The position numbers were made by a program, and so were the translations under genes. Of a stretch of DNA of 64,000 nt, positions 36,151 through 45,340 are shown piece by piece. The number at the start of each line of letters is the position of its first letter. The first letter of the stretch is position 1. The DNA comes from Sphingomonas melonis (GTDB lineage Bacteria; Pseudomonadota; Alphaproteobacteria; Sphingomonadales; Sphingomonadaceae), in assembly GCF_013409985.1 (NCBI RefSeq), contig NZ_JACCBY010000001.1, forward strand, positions 1,178,001 to 1,242,000, read 5' to 3'. The notes beneath the pieces were generated by a model. It did no database searches, was not told the origin of the DNA, and worked only from the letters and a program-made list of their open reading frames with translations.

Positions 36151-37458
36151 TCAGCCGGCGCTATGGTCGTCGAGGTTGACCGTCGTCTTCGATCCCCACA
36201 GCGCATAGAACAGCACGTAGAGTTCGCACGCCGCGGTCAGCAGGAACGACGGCTGAAGGCCGTAGATGTCGGCCAGCTTGCCCTGGACGAACACCAGCGC
36301 ACCGCCGGCGATCGCCATGATCAGCAGGCCCGATCCCTCTTCGGTGAGCGGCCCGAGGCCCTTGATGCCGAGCGTAAAGATCGTCGGGAACATGATCGAA
36401 TGGAACAGGCCGACGCTGATCAGCGCCCACATCGCGGTATGGCCGGTGGTGAACACGGTGATCAGCATCACGATGAACGCGCCGATCGAGAACACCGCGA
36501 GCACGGTCTCTGCCGGGATCTTCTGCATGATCGCCGAGCCGACGAAGCGACCGACCATCATGCCGCCCCACAGCAGGGTGAGGTAGCGGCCCGCCTGTTC
36601 GGGGGTCAGGTTGGCGATCTGCGGCTGGCTGATGAAATTGACGAACAGGTTGCCCACGCCGATCTCTGCGATCAGGTAGATGAAGATCGCGGGGATGCCG
36701 AACACCAGGTTGCGGTGCTTCCACAGCGAATGCTGCTTGCGCTCTTCCTTGGCGGCGCGGCTGGTGGCGTTGCCCATCGCCGGAAGCGGGAAGCGCGCGA
36801 TGACGACGGCGAGCACGACCAGCACGACCGCGACAATGACATAGGGGAGCATCACCGACTGCGCGTCGGCAAGCCGCTCGGCCTGGGTCAGCACGGTGCC
36901 GGCCTGCGAGGTGCCGCCCTTGGACCGGCCGAGGATCAGATAGGCGCCGAACATCGGTGCGAGCATCGTGCCGGCGGAGTTGAGTGCCTGCACCAGGTTG
37001 AGTCGCGACGAGGCGGTCTGCGGCGGGCCGACGACCGCGACATAGGGATTCGCGGCGACCTGAAGCAGGGTGATGCCGCTGGCGATGACGAACAGCATGG
37101 CCAGCGTCACCCCGTAGGAGGGGATGCTGGCGGCGAGCACCATGCCGAGCGCGCCGGCGGCCATGATCAGCAGGCCGACGACGAGCGACTTCTGGTAGCC
37201 GATTCGCTCGATCAGCTTCGCGGACGGGATCGACGCGAAGAAATAGGCGATAAACCAGACGCTTTCGATCAACGTCGACTGGAAATAGCTGAGTTCGAAC
37301 ACGCTGCGCAGGTGCGGCAGCAGCGTTCCGTTGATGACGGTGATGAAGCCCCACATGAAGAACAGGCTGGCCAGCAAAGTCAGTGCCTTGCCATAGGAAC
37401 CCCCGCCGCCGGCGGCGGGCGCCGCACCGTTCGTCGTTACCCCAATCGGTCCTGCCAT
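36151..37458 (-). CDS. FucP/GluP-type sugar MFS transporter
   Basis: 435 residues with about 12 membrane segments. FFMWGFITVINGTLLPHLR and FIAYFFASIPSAKLIERIGY are the FucP-family opening blocks; SRLNLVQALNSAGTMLAPMFG follows. The family carries fucose, glucose or galactose with protons. The ATG at 37458 has a GAGG about 8 nt upstream. First gene of the minus-strand catabolic operon, reading away from a 116-bp region shared with the mutarotase gene. Cluster context favours galactose. Confidence 0.88.
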   Translation of the reverse strand: MAGPIGVTTNGAAPAAGGGGSYGKALTLLASLFFMWGFITVINGTLLPHLRSVFELSYFQSTLIESVWFIAYFFASIPSAKLIERIGYQKSLVVGLLIMAAGALGMVLAASIPSYGVTLAMLFVIASGITLLQVAANPYVAVVGPPQTASSRLNLVQALNSAGTMLAPMFGAYLILGRSKGGTSQAGTVLTQAERLADAQSVMLPYVIVAVVLVVLAVVIARFPLPAMGNATSRAAKEERKQHSLWKHRNLVFGIPAIFIYLIAEIGVGNLFVNFISQPQIANLTPEQAGRYLTLLWGGMMVGRFVGSAIMQKIPAETVLAVFSIGAFIVMLITVFTTGHTAMWALISVGLFHSIMFPTIFTLGIKGLGPLTEEGSGLLIMAIAGGALVFVQGKLADIYGLQPSFLLTAACELYVLFYALWGSKTTVNLDDHSAG

Positions 37459-37511
37459 AATCTCATCCTCTCCGCCTGTCGCGCCGCTTCGCTGCCTTGC
37501 GCGCCGGGTAT

Positions 37512-37522
37512 TTGTCAGACTA
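37512..37522. promoter_or_regulatory. Putative FadR-type operator in the divergent sugar promoter
   Basis: TTGTCAGACTA differs at one base from the perfect TTGTC-A-GACAA palindrome found upstream of the GntR regulator gene (41930). It lies between the divergent carrier (start 37458) and mutarotase (start 37575) genes, where a repressor would control both operons. Confidence 0.5.
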
Positions 37523-37574
37523 TATAGCCCCGACACGCCGGGTCAATGCCGGGGATGCATCCAAGGAGGGGGCA

Positions 37575-38708
37575 ATGAAGCTTCGAAAGGCACTCATCAT
37601 CGCAGGCGCCGGACTCATGGCAATGGTTGCGGCGCAGGCGGATGCCGCGACCGCGCGGCGCGAGTCGGCGGGAACGCTCGCCGACGGTACCGCGGTCGAG
37701 GCGGTGACGCTATCCGCGGCCAATGGCGTGTCGGCGCGGGTGCTGACCTATGGCGCAACGTTGCAGGCCTTCTCCGGCCCGGACCGCAACGGCAAGGTCG
37801 CCGACGTCCTGCTCGGCTATGACGATGCCAAGGATTATGCCGAACATCCCAATTATTTCGGCGTAACCGTCGGCCGCTTCGCCAACCGCATCGGCGGCGG
37901 CAAGTTCACCCTCGACGGCAACAGCTACCAGCTGCCGCTCAACGACAAGGTCAATTCGCTGCACGGCGGCAAGGTCGGCTTCGACAAGCAGCCGTGGCGG
38001 ATCGTCGCGATCAAGGACGGGTCGGTGACGATGGCGCTGACCAGCCCCGACGGCGACCAGGGTTATCCCGGCAAGCTCGACGTGACGATCACCTACACGC
38101 TGGGCGACGATGGCGCGCTGACGATCGCGTTCGGCGCGAAGACTGACAAGCCGACGGTGGTCAACATGACCAACCATGCGATCTTCAACCTGGCCGGCGA
38201 GGGCTCGCCGATGGGCGCGCTCGGCCACAGGCTGACCATCCCGGCCAAGGCGATCACCCCGGTCGACGCCAATCTGGTCCCCACCGGCGAGCTGCGTCCG
38301 GTCGCCGGCACCGTGTTCGACTTCCGCAACGGCCGCATCCTCGCCGACGGCGTGCGCGACGGCCGCGATCCGCAGATCGTGATGGGCCACGGCTACGATC
38401 ACAATTTCGCGCTCGACAAGGGCGTGACGGCGACGCCGGGCCTCGCCGCGCGGCTCGAAGACCCTGCCTCGGGCCGGGTGCTCGAAGTGTCGAGCACCGA
38501 GCCGGGCGTGCAGATGTACACCGGCAACTTCCTCGACGGCAGCTATATCGGCAAGAGCCGCCACGTGTACCGGATGGGCGACGGCGTCGCGCTGGAACCG
38601 CAGAAGTTTCCGGATGCGCCCAACCATCCCAATTTCGCCTCGGCGCGGGTCGACCCCGGCAAGCCGTATCGTCACGTCATGATCTACAAACTCTCGGTGG
38701 CCAAATAA
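37575..38708 (+). CDS. galM: Aldose 1-epimerase (mutarotase), exported
   Basis: 377 residues with a signal peptide ([20 protein letters not shown]), so probably periplasmic. Mutarotase blocks: [30 protein letters not shown], the catalytic histidine in [14 protein letters not shown], and the C-terminal glutamate in [13 protein letters not shown]. It interconverts alpha and beta hexoses. AAGGAGGGGG precedes the ATG. It heads an operon with the dehydratase 1 bp away and is divergent from the carrier gene. Confidence 0.93.
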   Translation: MKLRKALIIAGAGLMAMVAAQADAATARRESAGTLADGTAVEAVTLSAANGVSARVLTYGATLQAFSGPDRNGKVADVLLGYDDAKDYAEHPNYFGVTVGRFANRIGGGKFTLDGNSYQLPLNDKVNSLHGGKVGFDKQPWRIVAIKDGSVTMALTSPDGDQGYPGKLDVTITYTLGDDGALTIAFGAKTDKPTVVNMTNHAIFNLAGEGSPMGALGHRLTIPAKAITPVDANLVPTGELRPVAGTVFDFRNGRILADGVRDGRDPQIVMGHGYDHNFALDKGVTATPGLAARLEDPASGRVLEVSSTEPGVQMYTGNFLDGSYIGKSRHVYRMGDGVALEPQKFPDAPNHPNFASARVDPGKPYRHVMIYKLSVAK

Positions 38709-38709
38709 G

Positions 38710-40491
38710 ATGACGCAATTGCGCAGCCGCGCCTGGTTTAACAATCCGGCCAATATCGACATGACCGCGCTCTATCTGGAGCGCTATCTGAACTTCGGGC
38801 TCAGCCTCGAGGAGCTGCAATCGGGCAAGCCGATCATCGGCATCGCCCAGACCGGCAGCGACCTGTCCCCCTGCAATCGCCACCATCTGGTGCTCGCGGA
38901 GCGCGTGCGCGAGGGCGTCCGCGAGATGGGCGGCATCGTGCTCGAATTCCCCGTCCATCCGATCCAGGAGACGGGCAAGCGGCCGACCGCCGGCCTGGAC
39001 CGCAACCTCGCCTATCTCGGCCTCGTCGAGACGCTGTACGGCTATCCGCTCGACGCCGTCGTGCTGACGATCGGCTGCGACAAGACGACGCCGGCCTGCC
39101 TGATGGCGGCGGCGACGGTCAACATCCCGGCGATCGCGCTGTCGGTCGGGCCGATGCTCAACGGCTGGCACAAGGGCGAGCGCACCGGCTCGGGCACGAT
39201 CGTGTGGAAGGCGCGGCAGATGCTCGCCGCGGGCGAGATCGACGATGCCGAGTTCATCCGCCTCGTCGCCTCGTCGGCGCCGTCGACCGGCTATTGCAAC
39301 ACGATGGGCACCGCGACGACGATGAACAGCCTCGCCGAGGCGCTCGGCATGTCGCTGCCCGGCTCGGCGGCGATTCCGGCGCCGTATCGCGACCGGCAGG
39401 AGGTCGCCTATCTCACCGGCAAGCGCATCGTCGAGATGGTGCACGAGGATCTCAAGCCCTCCGACGTGCTGACCAAGGAGGCGTTCCACAACGCGATCCG
39501 CGTCAATTCGGCGATCGGCGGCTCGACGAACGCGCCGATCCATCTCGCCGCGATCGCGCGCCATATCGGCGTCGACCTGCCGATCAAGGATTGGGAGACC
39601 GAGGGGCACAAGGTGCCGCTGCTGGTCAATCTGCAGCCGGCGGGCGAATATCTCGGCGAGGATTATTATCGCGCCGGCGGCGTTCCCGCAGTGGTCAACC
39701 AGCTCATCGAACAGGGGCTGATCCACGAGGGCGCGATGACCGTCAACGGCAAGACGATGGGCGAGAATTGCCGCGGCGTCGCGATCGAGGACGAGAAGGT
39801 GATCCGTCCGTTCGACCAGCCGCTGGTCGAGGATGCGGGCTTCATCGTGCTGTCGGGCAATCTGTTCGACGCGGCGGTGATGAAGACCAGCGTGATCTCG
39901 CCCGAGTTCCGTGACCGCTATCTGTCGAACCCCAACGACCCCAATGCGTTCGAGGGGCCGGCGGTCGTGTTCGACGGGCCGGAGGATTATCATCACCGGA
40001 TCGACGATCCGGCGACCGGGATCACGCCCGAGACGCTGCTGTTCATGCGCGGCGCCGGGCCGATCGGCTATCCCGGCGCGGCGGAGGTGGTGAACATGCG
40101 GCCGCCGGCGTATCTCATCACCGAGGGTGTCCATGCGCTGCCGTGCATCGGCGACGGCCGCCAGTCGGGGACGAGCGGTTCGCCATCGATCCTCAACGCC
40201 TCGCCCGAGGCGGCGGCGATGGGCGGCCTCGCGCTGCTCAAGACCGGCGACCGGGTGCGCGTCGACCTCAACACGGGGACGGCGAACGTGCTGATCTCCG
40301 ACGCCGAGCTGATGGAGCGCCGCCGCGCGCTCGAGGCGGCGGGCGGCTATGCCTATCCGGCATCGCAGACGCCGTGGCAGGAGATCCAGCGCGCGGTCGT
40401 CGGCCAGATGAACACCGGTGCGATCCTGGAAGGCGCCGAGAAGTACCAGCGTATCGCGCAGACGATGGGCCTGCCGCGCGACAACCATTGA
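38710..40491 (+). CDS. IlvD/Edd-family sugar-acid dehydratase
   Basis: 593 residues. Iron-sulfur ligand cysteines are visible in [23 protein letters not shown] and [12 protein letters not shown]; a lysine-rich metal site and [15 protein letters not shown] follow. The length and SPCNRHH form match the L-arabinonate/D-galactonate/D-xylonate branch rather than dihydroxyacid dehydratase. In this cluster D-galactonate to 2-keto-3-deoxygalactonate is the best guess. It is 1 bp behind galM and ends before a 13-bp GC hairpin. Confidence 0.9.
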   Translation: MTQLRSRAWFNNPANIDMTALYLERYLNFGLSLEELQSGKPIIGIAQTGSDLSPCNRHHLVLAERVREGVREMGGIVLEFPVHPIQETGKRPTAGLDRNLAYLGLVETLYGYPLDAVVLTIGCDKTTPACLMAAATVNIPAIALSVGPMLNGWHKGERTGSGTIVWKARQMLAAGEIDDAEFIRLVASSAPSTGYCNTMGTATTMNSLAEALGMSLPGSAAIPAPYRDRQEVAYLTGKRIVEMVHEDLKPSDVLTKEAFHNAIRVNSAIGGSTNAPIHLAAIARHIGVDLPIKDWETEGHKVPLLVNLQPAGEYLGEDYYRAGGVPAVVNQLIEQGLIHEGAMTVNGKTMGENCRGVAIEDEKVIRPFDQPLVEDAGFIVLSGNLFDAAVMKTSVISPEFRDRYLSNPNDPNAFEGPAVVFDGPEDYHHRIDDPATGITPETLLFMRGAGPIGYPGAAEVVNMRPPAYLITEGVHALPCIGDGRQSGTSGSPSILNASPEAAAMGGLALLKTGDRVRVDLNTGTANVLISDAELMERRRALEAAGGYAYPASQTPWQEIQRAVVGQMNTGAILEGAEKYQRIAQTMGLPRDNH

Positions 40492-40498
40492 TGCGGGT

Positions 40499-40546
40499 GG
40501 GGCGGCGGGGCGCTGGTACCGCGCCGCGCCGCCGCCCCGCCGCCCC
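40499..40546 (+). terminator. GC hairpin after the dehydratase gene
   Basis: GGGGCGGCGGGGC (40499-40511) pairs perfectly with GCCCCGCCGCCCC (40534-40546), 13 bp with a 22-nt loop, 8 bp after the stop. There is no T-run, so it may terminate weakly or protect the mRNA end. Confidence 0.55.
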
Positions 40547-40548
40547 AT

Positions 40549-40577
40549 CGTCATCCCGGCGAACGCCGGGACCCATG
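40549..40577. repeat. Extragenic palindrome, CCCGGCG type
   Basis: CGTCATCCCGGCGAACGCCG then GGACCCATG; stem CCCGGCG/CGCCGGG. It faces the reversed copy at 40623, as at 19006-19108. Confidence 0.8.
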
Positions 40578-40622
40578 GTTTCGGTAGGTGGGCAGTAGCG
40601 CGATGCCATCGGTCGCCCGCGT

Positions 40623-40780
40623 CCATGGGTCCCGGCTTGCGCCGGGATGACGTGGTTTTTACCTTCTTCCCAACGCCAACATCCGTCATCCCCGCGTAGG
40701 CGGGGATCCATAAACGCCGACGTTGCGGTTCTACCGCGGAGGTCCGCGCGTTTGGATCCCCGCCTCCGCGGGGATGACGG
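40623..40780. repeat. Composite palindrome unit, copy 1
   Basis: Contains three hairpins: a CCCGGC type (40623-40652), a CCCCGCG/GCGGGG forward copy (40684-40712) and its reversed copy (40752-40780). The whole segment recurs at 40901-41058 with about nine of ten bases matching by eye. Confidence 0.8.
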
Positions 40781-40800
40781 ATTTTCTTGTACGGCTCCTT

Positions 40801-40818
40801 ATAAGACATGCGTCTTAT
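40801..40818. repeat. AT-rich hairpin
   Basis: ATAAGAC-ATGC-GTCTTAT, a perfect 7-bp stem in otherwise GC-rich DNA, lying between the two composite palindrome units. Confidence 0.7.
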
Positions 40819-40900
40819 AATTATGCGTCATCTCTGCGGTGGCCGGGACGCATGGATGCGGTTTGGCCGCTGGTGGTGCGCTGTCGATACGTCGCCGTTT

Positions 40901-41058
40901 CCATGGGTCCCGGCTTGCGCCGGGATGACGTGGCTTTTTACGTTCTTCCCTACGCCACATCCGTCATCCCCGCGTAGGCGGGGATCCATAGACGCTGACG
41001 TTGCGGCTCTACCCGCGGAGGCTCGCGCGTCTGGATCCCCGCCTGCGCGGGGATGACT
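40901..41058. repeat. Composite palindrome unit, copy 2
   Basis: Direct repeat of 40623-40780: hairpins at 40901-40930, 40961-40990 and 41031-41058 in the same order and orientation, with matching spacers. Confidence 0.8.
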
Positions 41059-41086
41059 GTGTTGGGTGCGGGGTGGGGAGTGCCCG

Positions 41087-41170
41087 CCTGTCGCGCCCAT
41101 TTGTCGCACCTCCCTGTCGCGCCCATTTGTCGCACCTCCCTGTCGCGCCCATCCGTCGCACCCGCCTGCC
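41087..41170. repeat. 26-bp tandem repeat
   Basis: Units begin at 41087, 41113 and 41139 (CCTGTCGCGCCCATTTGTCG then CACCTC), with a decayed fourth copy from 41165. The first two are identical and the third varies. Confidence 0.8.
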
Positions 41171-41207
41171 GCGCCCGCCCCTCGCGCCCGCTAGCCGCAC
41201 GCCCGCT

Positions 41208-41915
41208 TCAAGCGCGCAGCAGGCGTTCGGTGTCCTCGTGCGCCTGTTGGAGCAGGACGATGGTGGCGTCGCGGGCGGCGGGGGCGTCGCGGGCGGCGAT
41301 GGCGTCGAACAGGCGGCGGTGCTGCGGCATCGAATCGCGCGGGCGGCGGCGGTCGCGGAACTTGAAGATCGTCGTCCAGCGCACCGCCGAGCCGATGCTG
41401 CCCGAAAGGCTGACGAGCAGCTCGTTCTCGGTCGCCTCGAGGATCGCATTGTGGAAGGTCTGGTCCGCCGCCTGTCCTTCGGGCGTGTCGAGGCCGTGCG
41501 CCGCCATCTGGCGCAACGCCTCGTCCATCCGCGCGAGCTGTTCGGCGGTGCGGAAGGTCGCCGCCATCTCGGCGGCGGACGGCTCGACTATCATGCGCAA
41601 CTGGAACAGGCTGCGCACAAAGGTGGCGGGCGGCTCGCCCTCGAACATCCAGGCGAGCACGTCGGGATCGAGCAGGTTCCACAGCGCGCGCTCGCGGACC
41701 CGCGTGCCGGATTTCGGCCGGCTCTCGACCAGCCCCTTGGCGGAGAGCATGCGCAGCGATTCGCGCACCACGCTGCGCGAGACGCCGCGCTGGCCGGCGA
41801 TGTCGATCTCGCCGGGGATGACGCTGCCGGGCGGGTGCTGGCCGGTGACGATGGCGATGCCGAGATCGCGCGCGATCAACGTATGCGCGGGCTCGCGCCG
41901 TTCACCTTTGGCCAT
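41208..41915 (-). CDS. FadR-type GntR transcriptional regulator
   Basis: 235 residues. The N-terminal winged helix includes [25 protein letters not shown]; the C-terminal FCD domain (about 90-230) has metal-ligand residues in DQTFHNAIL and the [11 protein letters not shown] segment. FCD regulators commonly bind sugar acids or organic acids. A perfect TTGTCAGACAA palindrome lies 15 bp before its start, and a near copy lies in the sugar promoter at 37512, so it probably represses itself and the sugar operons. GGGGAG serves as the ribosome-binding site. Confidence 0.88.
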   Translation of the reverse strand: MAKGERREPAHTLIARDLGIAIVTGQHPPGSVIPGEIDIAGQRGVSRSVVRESLRMLSAKGLVESRPKSGTRVRERALWNLLDPDVLAWMFEGEPPATFVRSLFQLRMIVEPSAAEMAATFRTAEQLARMDEALRQMAAHGLDTPEGQAADQTFHNAILEATENELLVSLSGSIGSAVRWTTIFKFRDRRRPRDSMPQHRRLFDAIAARDAPAARDATIVLLQQAHEDTERLLRA

Positions 41916-41929
41916 CCGCTCTCCCCTTG

Positions 41930-41940
41930 TTGTCAGACAA
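41930..41940. promoter_or_regulatory. Putative operator of the FadR-type regulator
   Basis: TTGTC-A-GACAA, a perfect 5-bp-armed palindrome between the regulator start (41915) and the divergent pncB gene. It fits autoregulation. Confidence 0.55.
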
Positions 41941-42007
41941 GCGTAGGCGGGGCGCCTGCACTTGGGAAGCCTTGGCGCTCCGTGCCATCCGGGCTAGCGC
42001 TTCGCGC

Positions 42008-43312
42008 ATGGCCTTCACCGACATCGCGACGCGCACCTGGGATCACAATTGGCGGCTCGACCCGATCGTGCGCAGCCTGCTCGACACCGATTTCTACAAG
42101 TTGCTGATGTTGCAGATGATCCGTCATCTGCACGGCGATGTCGACGCGACCTTCCGGCTGATCAACCGCAGCACGTCGGTGCGACTCGCCGACGTGATCG
42201 ACGAGGCGGAGCTGCGCGCGCAGCTCGACCATGCGCGCAGCGTGCGCTTCGCCAAGAAGGAGCTGATCTGGCTGGCGGGCAACAGCTTCTACGGCAAGCA
42301 GCGGATGTTCGCGCCCGACTTCATCCAGTGGCTGAGCGAATTCCAGCTGCCGCCCTATGAGCTGCACCGCGTCGACGGCCAGTTCGAGCTGACCTTCGAC
42401 GGGCCGTGGACGCATACGACGATGTGGGAGATCCCGGCGCTCGCCATCGTCAACGAGCTGCGCGCGCGCGCGGCGCTGCGCGACAAGGGGCGGTTCGCGC
42501 TCGACGTGCTCTACGCGCGCGCCAAGGCGAAACTCTGGGACAAGGTCGAGCGGCTGCGTGCGCTGCCCGATCTGGTGATCTCCGATTTTGGCACGCGGCG
42601 GCGCCACGGCTTCCTGTGGCAGCGCTGGTGCGTCGAGGCGCTGAAGGAAGGACTGGGCAGCCGCTTCATCGGCTCGTCCAACGTGCTGCTGGCGATGGAC
42701 AACGACCTGGAGGCGATCGGCACCAATGCGCACGAGCTGCCGATGGTGCTCGCCGCGCTCGCCGGGGACGACGCCGGCGTGGCGAGCGCGCCGTATCGGG
42801 TGCTGGAGGAATGGCAGGCGCATTACGACGGCAATCTGCGCGTCGTGCTGCCCGATGCGTTCGGGACGGCGGCGTTCCTGCGCGATGCGCCCGACTGGGT
42901 GGCGGGCTGGACCGGCTTCCGTCCGGACAGCGCGCCGCCGATCGAGGGCGGCGAGCAGATCATCGCCTGGTGGCAGGCGCACGGGCAGGACCCGCGCGAG
43001 AAACTGCTGATCTTCTCCGACGGCATGGACGTCGATTCGATCGAGCGCGTCTACCGGCATTTCCACGGCCGGGTGCGGATGAGCTTCGGCTGGGGGACGA
43101 ACCTGACCAACGACTTCCGCGGCTGCGACCCCGATGGCGCGGCGGGGCTCGAGCCGATCTCGCTGGTCGCCAAGGTGACGCGGGCGAACGGCCGCCCGGC
43201 AGTGAAGCTGTCGGATAATCCTGCCAAGGCGACCGGCGAGCCGGCGGAGATCGCGCGTTATCTGCACATCTTTGGCGCGGACGGGCGGCAGGAGAGTGCG
43301 GTCAGCGTGTGA
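42008..43312 (+). CDS. pncB: Nicotinate phosphoribosyltransferase
   Basis: 434 residues. [15 protein letters not shown] opens the family, [17 protein letters not shown] includes the phosphoribosyl-binding and phosphorylated-histidine region, and [13 protein letters not shown] and [13 protein letters not shown] form the C-terminal barrel. It makes nicotinate mononucleotide in the NAD salvage route. The ATG at 42008 is chosen because homology starts soon after it. It is divergent from the FadR-type regulator, but a functional link is not evident. Confidence 0.94.
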   Translation: MAFTDIATRTWDHNWRLDPIVRSLLDTDFYKLLMLQMIRHLHGDVDATFRLINRSTSVRLADVIDEAELRAQLDHARSVRFAKKELIWLAGNSFYGKQRMFAPDFIQWLSEFQLPPYELHRVDGQFELTFDGPWTHTTMWEIPALAIVNELRARAALRDKGRFALDVLYARAKAKLWDKVERLRALPDLVISDFGTRRRHGFLWQRWCVEALKEGLGSRFIGSSNVLLAMDNDLEAIGTNAHELPMVLAALAGDDAGVASAPYRVLEEWQAHYDGNLRVVLPDAFGTAAFLRDAPDWVAGWTGFRPDSAPPIEGGEQIIAWWQAHGQDPREKLLIFSDGMDVDSIERVYRHFHGRVRMSFGWGTNLTNDFRGCDPDGAAGLEPISLVAKVTRANGRPAVKLSDNPAKATGEPAEIARYLHIFGADGRQESAVSV

Positions 43313-43329
43313 GGGGGCGTTCCCGGTTC

Positions 43330-43356
43330 GTCATCCCGGCGGACGCCGGGACCTAT
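43330..43356. repeat. Extragenic palindrome, CCCGGCG type
   Basis: TCATCCCGGCGGACGCCGGG followed by ACCTAT. Stem CCCGGCG/CGCCGGG; faces the reversed copy at 43616. Confidence 0.75.
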
Positions 43357-43367
43357 TTGCGGACAGA

Positions 43368-43517
43368 ATTGATTTACGCGAAGGCGCGAAGGCGCGAAGA
43401 CGCGAAGATGGCCCGCTTGGGGCGGCGTGGTCCCATGATTGCGAAGGCATAACGGGACACGCCGACGGTGCAGCGCGCGCGACACCTTCGCGTCTTCGCG
43501 CCTTCGCGTGAATCAAT
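43368..43517. repeat. Inverted-repeat element with CGCGAAGG octamers, locus 3
   Basis: The left arm 43368-43407 is ATTGATTTA plus four octamer units; the right arm 43486-43517 reads, in reverse complement, ATTGATTCA plus three. They differ by one octamer and one base, and enclose 78 bp. Confidence 0.85.
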
Positions 43518-43615
43518 CTCGCCTCGGCCCGCCGCCGCATCGTCGGTTTGAGGGGGAAGCGTTTCCCAAGTACGGGCGTTCGGCGGCGGTGCGTATCAGC
43601 AGCGGCACCGCAATC

Positions 43616-43645
43616 ATGGGTCCCGGCGTTCGCCGGGATGACGAA
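43616..43645. repeat. Extragenic palindrome, CCCGGCG type
   Basis: ATGGGTCCCGGCGTTCGCCG then GGATGACG, the reversed form of the element at 43330. The two flank the octamer element. Confidence 0.75.
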
Positions 43646-43695
43646 AGCGGGCTGACGACAGGGGACAGATCGGCATCGGATGCGTTGAGGTCGCC

Positions 43696-44592
43696 ATGAT
43701 CGACATCCTCGCGCTTTCGCCGCTCCCCGATACGCTCGCGCCATCGCTGAGCGAGCATTTCACCGTCCATGTCGGCCTCGACGCCGCGCCGCTCGACCGC
43801 GTTCGTGCGCTGGTCGGCGGTGGCGCGATGCGGGTCGACGCGGACCTGATCGCGCGGCTGCCGAAGCTCGAGATCGTCGCGGTGCACGGCGTCGGGCACG
43901 ACGGGATCGACAAGGCGGCGCTCGCCGCGCGCGGCGTCGCGCTCGCGATTACCGCGGGGACGCTGACCGAGGACGTCGCCGATCTCGCGATCGGGCTGTG
44001 GCTGGCGGTCGAGCGGCGGATCGCGGTCAACGATCGCGCGGTGCGCAGCGGCGGCTGGGACGTGCCGCTCGCGCGGCGGGCGACCGGGCGGCGGATCGGC
44101 GTCTTCGGTCTCGGCGCGATCGGGCAGGCGATCGCCGCGCGCGCGGCGCCGTTCGCGGCCGAACTGCTCTATACCGCGCGCAGCGAAAAGGACGTGCCCT
44201 GGCGGTTCGTGCCCGACCTGACCGCGCTGGCGGGGGAAAGCGACGTGCTGTTCCTCGCCGCCGCGGCGGGGCCGGAGACCGATGGCGCGGTCGACGCGGG
44301 CGTGCTGGCAGCGCTCGGGCTGCAGGGCGTGCTGGTCAATGTCGCGCGTGGTTCGCTGGTCGATCAGGCGGCGCTGATCGCGGCGCTCGACGCGGGCGGG
44401 ATCGCCGGCGCGGGGCTCGACGTCTTCGCCGACGAACCCGCGGTGCCGACGGCGCTGCACCGCGATACCGTCGTCCTGTCGCCGCACCAGGGATCGGCGA
44501 CGCACGAGGCGCGTGCGGCGATGGCGGCGATGGTCGTCGCCAATCTCGACGCGCAGTTCGCCGGCCGGGAGCCGCCGGGGCTAGTGCGTTGA
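43696..44592 (+). CDS. D-isomer-specific 2-hydroxyacid dehydrogenase
   Basis: 298 residues. NAD(P)-binding motif FGLGAIGQAIAARAAPF, catalytic arginine in VNVARGSLVDQ, glutamate in DVFADEPAVP and histidine in LSPHQGSAT. The short form resembles glyoxylate/hydroxypyruvate reductases. VAVHGVGHDGID is the substrate-domain signature. The substrate is not evident. It is separated from the sugar island by pncB and repeats. Confidence 0.88.
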   Translation: MIDILALSPLPDTLAPSLSEHFTVHVGLDAAPLDRVRALVGGGAMRVDADLIARLPKLEIVAVHGVGHDGIDKAALAARGVALAITAGTLTEDVADLAIGLWLAVERRIAVNDRAVRSGGWDVPLARRATGRRIGVFGLGAIGQAIAARAAPFAAELLYTARSEKDVPWRFVPDLTALAGESDVLFLAAAAGPETDGAVDAGVLAALGLQGVLVNVARGSLVDQAALIAALDAGGIAGAGLDVFADEPAVPTALHRDTVVLSPHQGSATHEARAAMAAMVVANLDAQFAGREPPGLVR

Positions 44593-44629
44593 TTTGGCTG
44601 TCGCGGCGGGCCGCGCTACAGGCGCCACG

Positions 44630-45340
44630 ATGCAAGCTGTGATCCTCAGCGCGGGCGTCGGCTCGCGGTTGCTGCCGCTGACGCGCGAAATCCCCAAATG
44701 CCTCGTCGAGGTCGGCGGGCGCAGCATCCTCGACCATCAGCTTGAGGCGCTGCACGCGGCGGGCGTCACCCGGGCGGTGATCGTCGGCGGCTATCGCTAT
44801 CGCCAGATCGGCGCGCATCTGACGCGCGCGGCGCCGCCGCTGCCGGTGCGGCTGCTGTTCAACCCCTTCTGGTCGGTGGCGAGCAGCATCGGCAGCGTGT
44901 GGATGGCGCGCGACCTGCTCGGCGATCCGTTCGTGCTGATGAACGGCGACACGGTGTTCGCGGCCGACCTGATCGGCGCGGCGGTGGCGGCGCCGGGCGC
45001 AGGCGTCGGCCTGCTGGTCGAGCCGCTGCGCGCGGCGGTGACCGACGACATGCTGGTCACCGTCGCCAACCGGCAGGTGTGCGCGGTCGCCAAGGACCTG
45101 CCGCTCGATGTCGCGACGCATCGCTCGCTCGGCGTCATCGTGTCGCAGGGTGGCGACGCCTATGCGCAGGCGTTGGAGAGCGTGATCGCCCGACCCGAAG
45201 GCCTCCATGCCTTCCACCATGCGGTGATCGCCGAGCTGGCGGGCTATGCGCCGGTGCGCGCGATCGTCGCGGGCGAGGGGGCGTGGCAGGAGATCGACCA
45301 GCCCGAGGATATCGCCGCCTGGACCGGCCAGCATAAGTGA
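44630..45340 (+). CDS. Sugar/choline-phosphate nucleotidyltransferase (LicC-like)
   Basis: 236 residues. The nucleotide site is ILSAGVGSRLLPLTREIPKC, with LVEVGGRSILDHQLEAL; the metal aspartate is in VLMNGDTVF. Short nucleotidyltransferases of this type activate phosphocholine, phosphoglycerol-like polyols or sugars with CTP or another NTP. The stop overlaps the GTG of a CDP-glycerol-transferase-like gene, so the pair probably makes and uses one activated alcohol. Confidence 0.82.
   Translation: MQAVILSAGVGSRLLPLTREIPKCLVEVGGRSILDHQLEALHAAGVTRAVIVGGYRYRQIGAHLTRAAPPLPVRLLFNPFWSVASSIGSVWMARDLLGDPFVLMNGDTVFAADLIGAAVAAPGAGVGLLVEPLRAAVTDDMLVTVANRQVCAVAKDLPLDVATHRSLGVIVSQGGDAYAQALESVIARPEGLHAFHHAVIAELAGYAPVRAIVAGEGAWQEIDQPEDIAAWTGQHK

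Larger units (their letters stand above)
40492..41207. other. 716-bp gap of palindromes and tandem repeats
   Basis: Between the dehydratase (+) and the GntR regulator (-), tail to tail. It holds a terminator-like hairpin, seven CCGGGA or CCCCGC palindromes arranged in two duplicated composites, an AT-rich hairpin and a 26-bp tandem repeat. No supported gene. Confidence 0.8.
43313..43695. other. 383-bp gap of repeats
   Basis: Between pncB and the hydroxyacid dehydrogenase, both on the plus strand. It contains CCCGGCG palindromes at both ends (43330-43356 and 43616-43645) and an octamer inverted-repeat element between them. No supported gene. Confidence 0.75.

Noticed and set aside
38677..40809. 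A 710-codon minus-strand frame opposite the dehydratase
   Set aside because: Antisense of a clear IlvD/Edd gene and partly built from palindromes.
40549..41170. Possible tRNA or attachment site among the palindromes
   Set aside because: No cloverleaf or integrase was found; the stems are extragenic palindromes.
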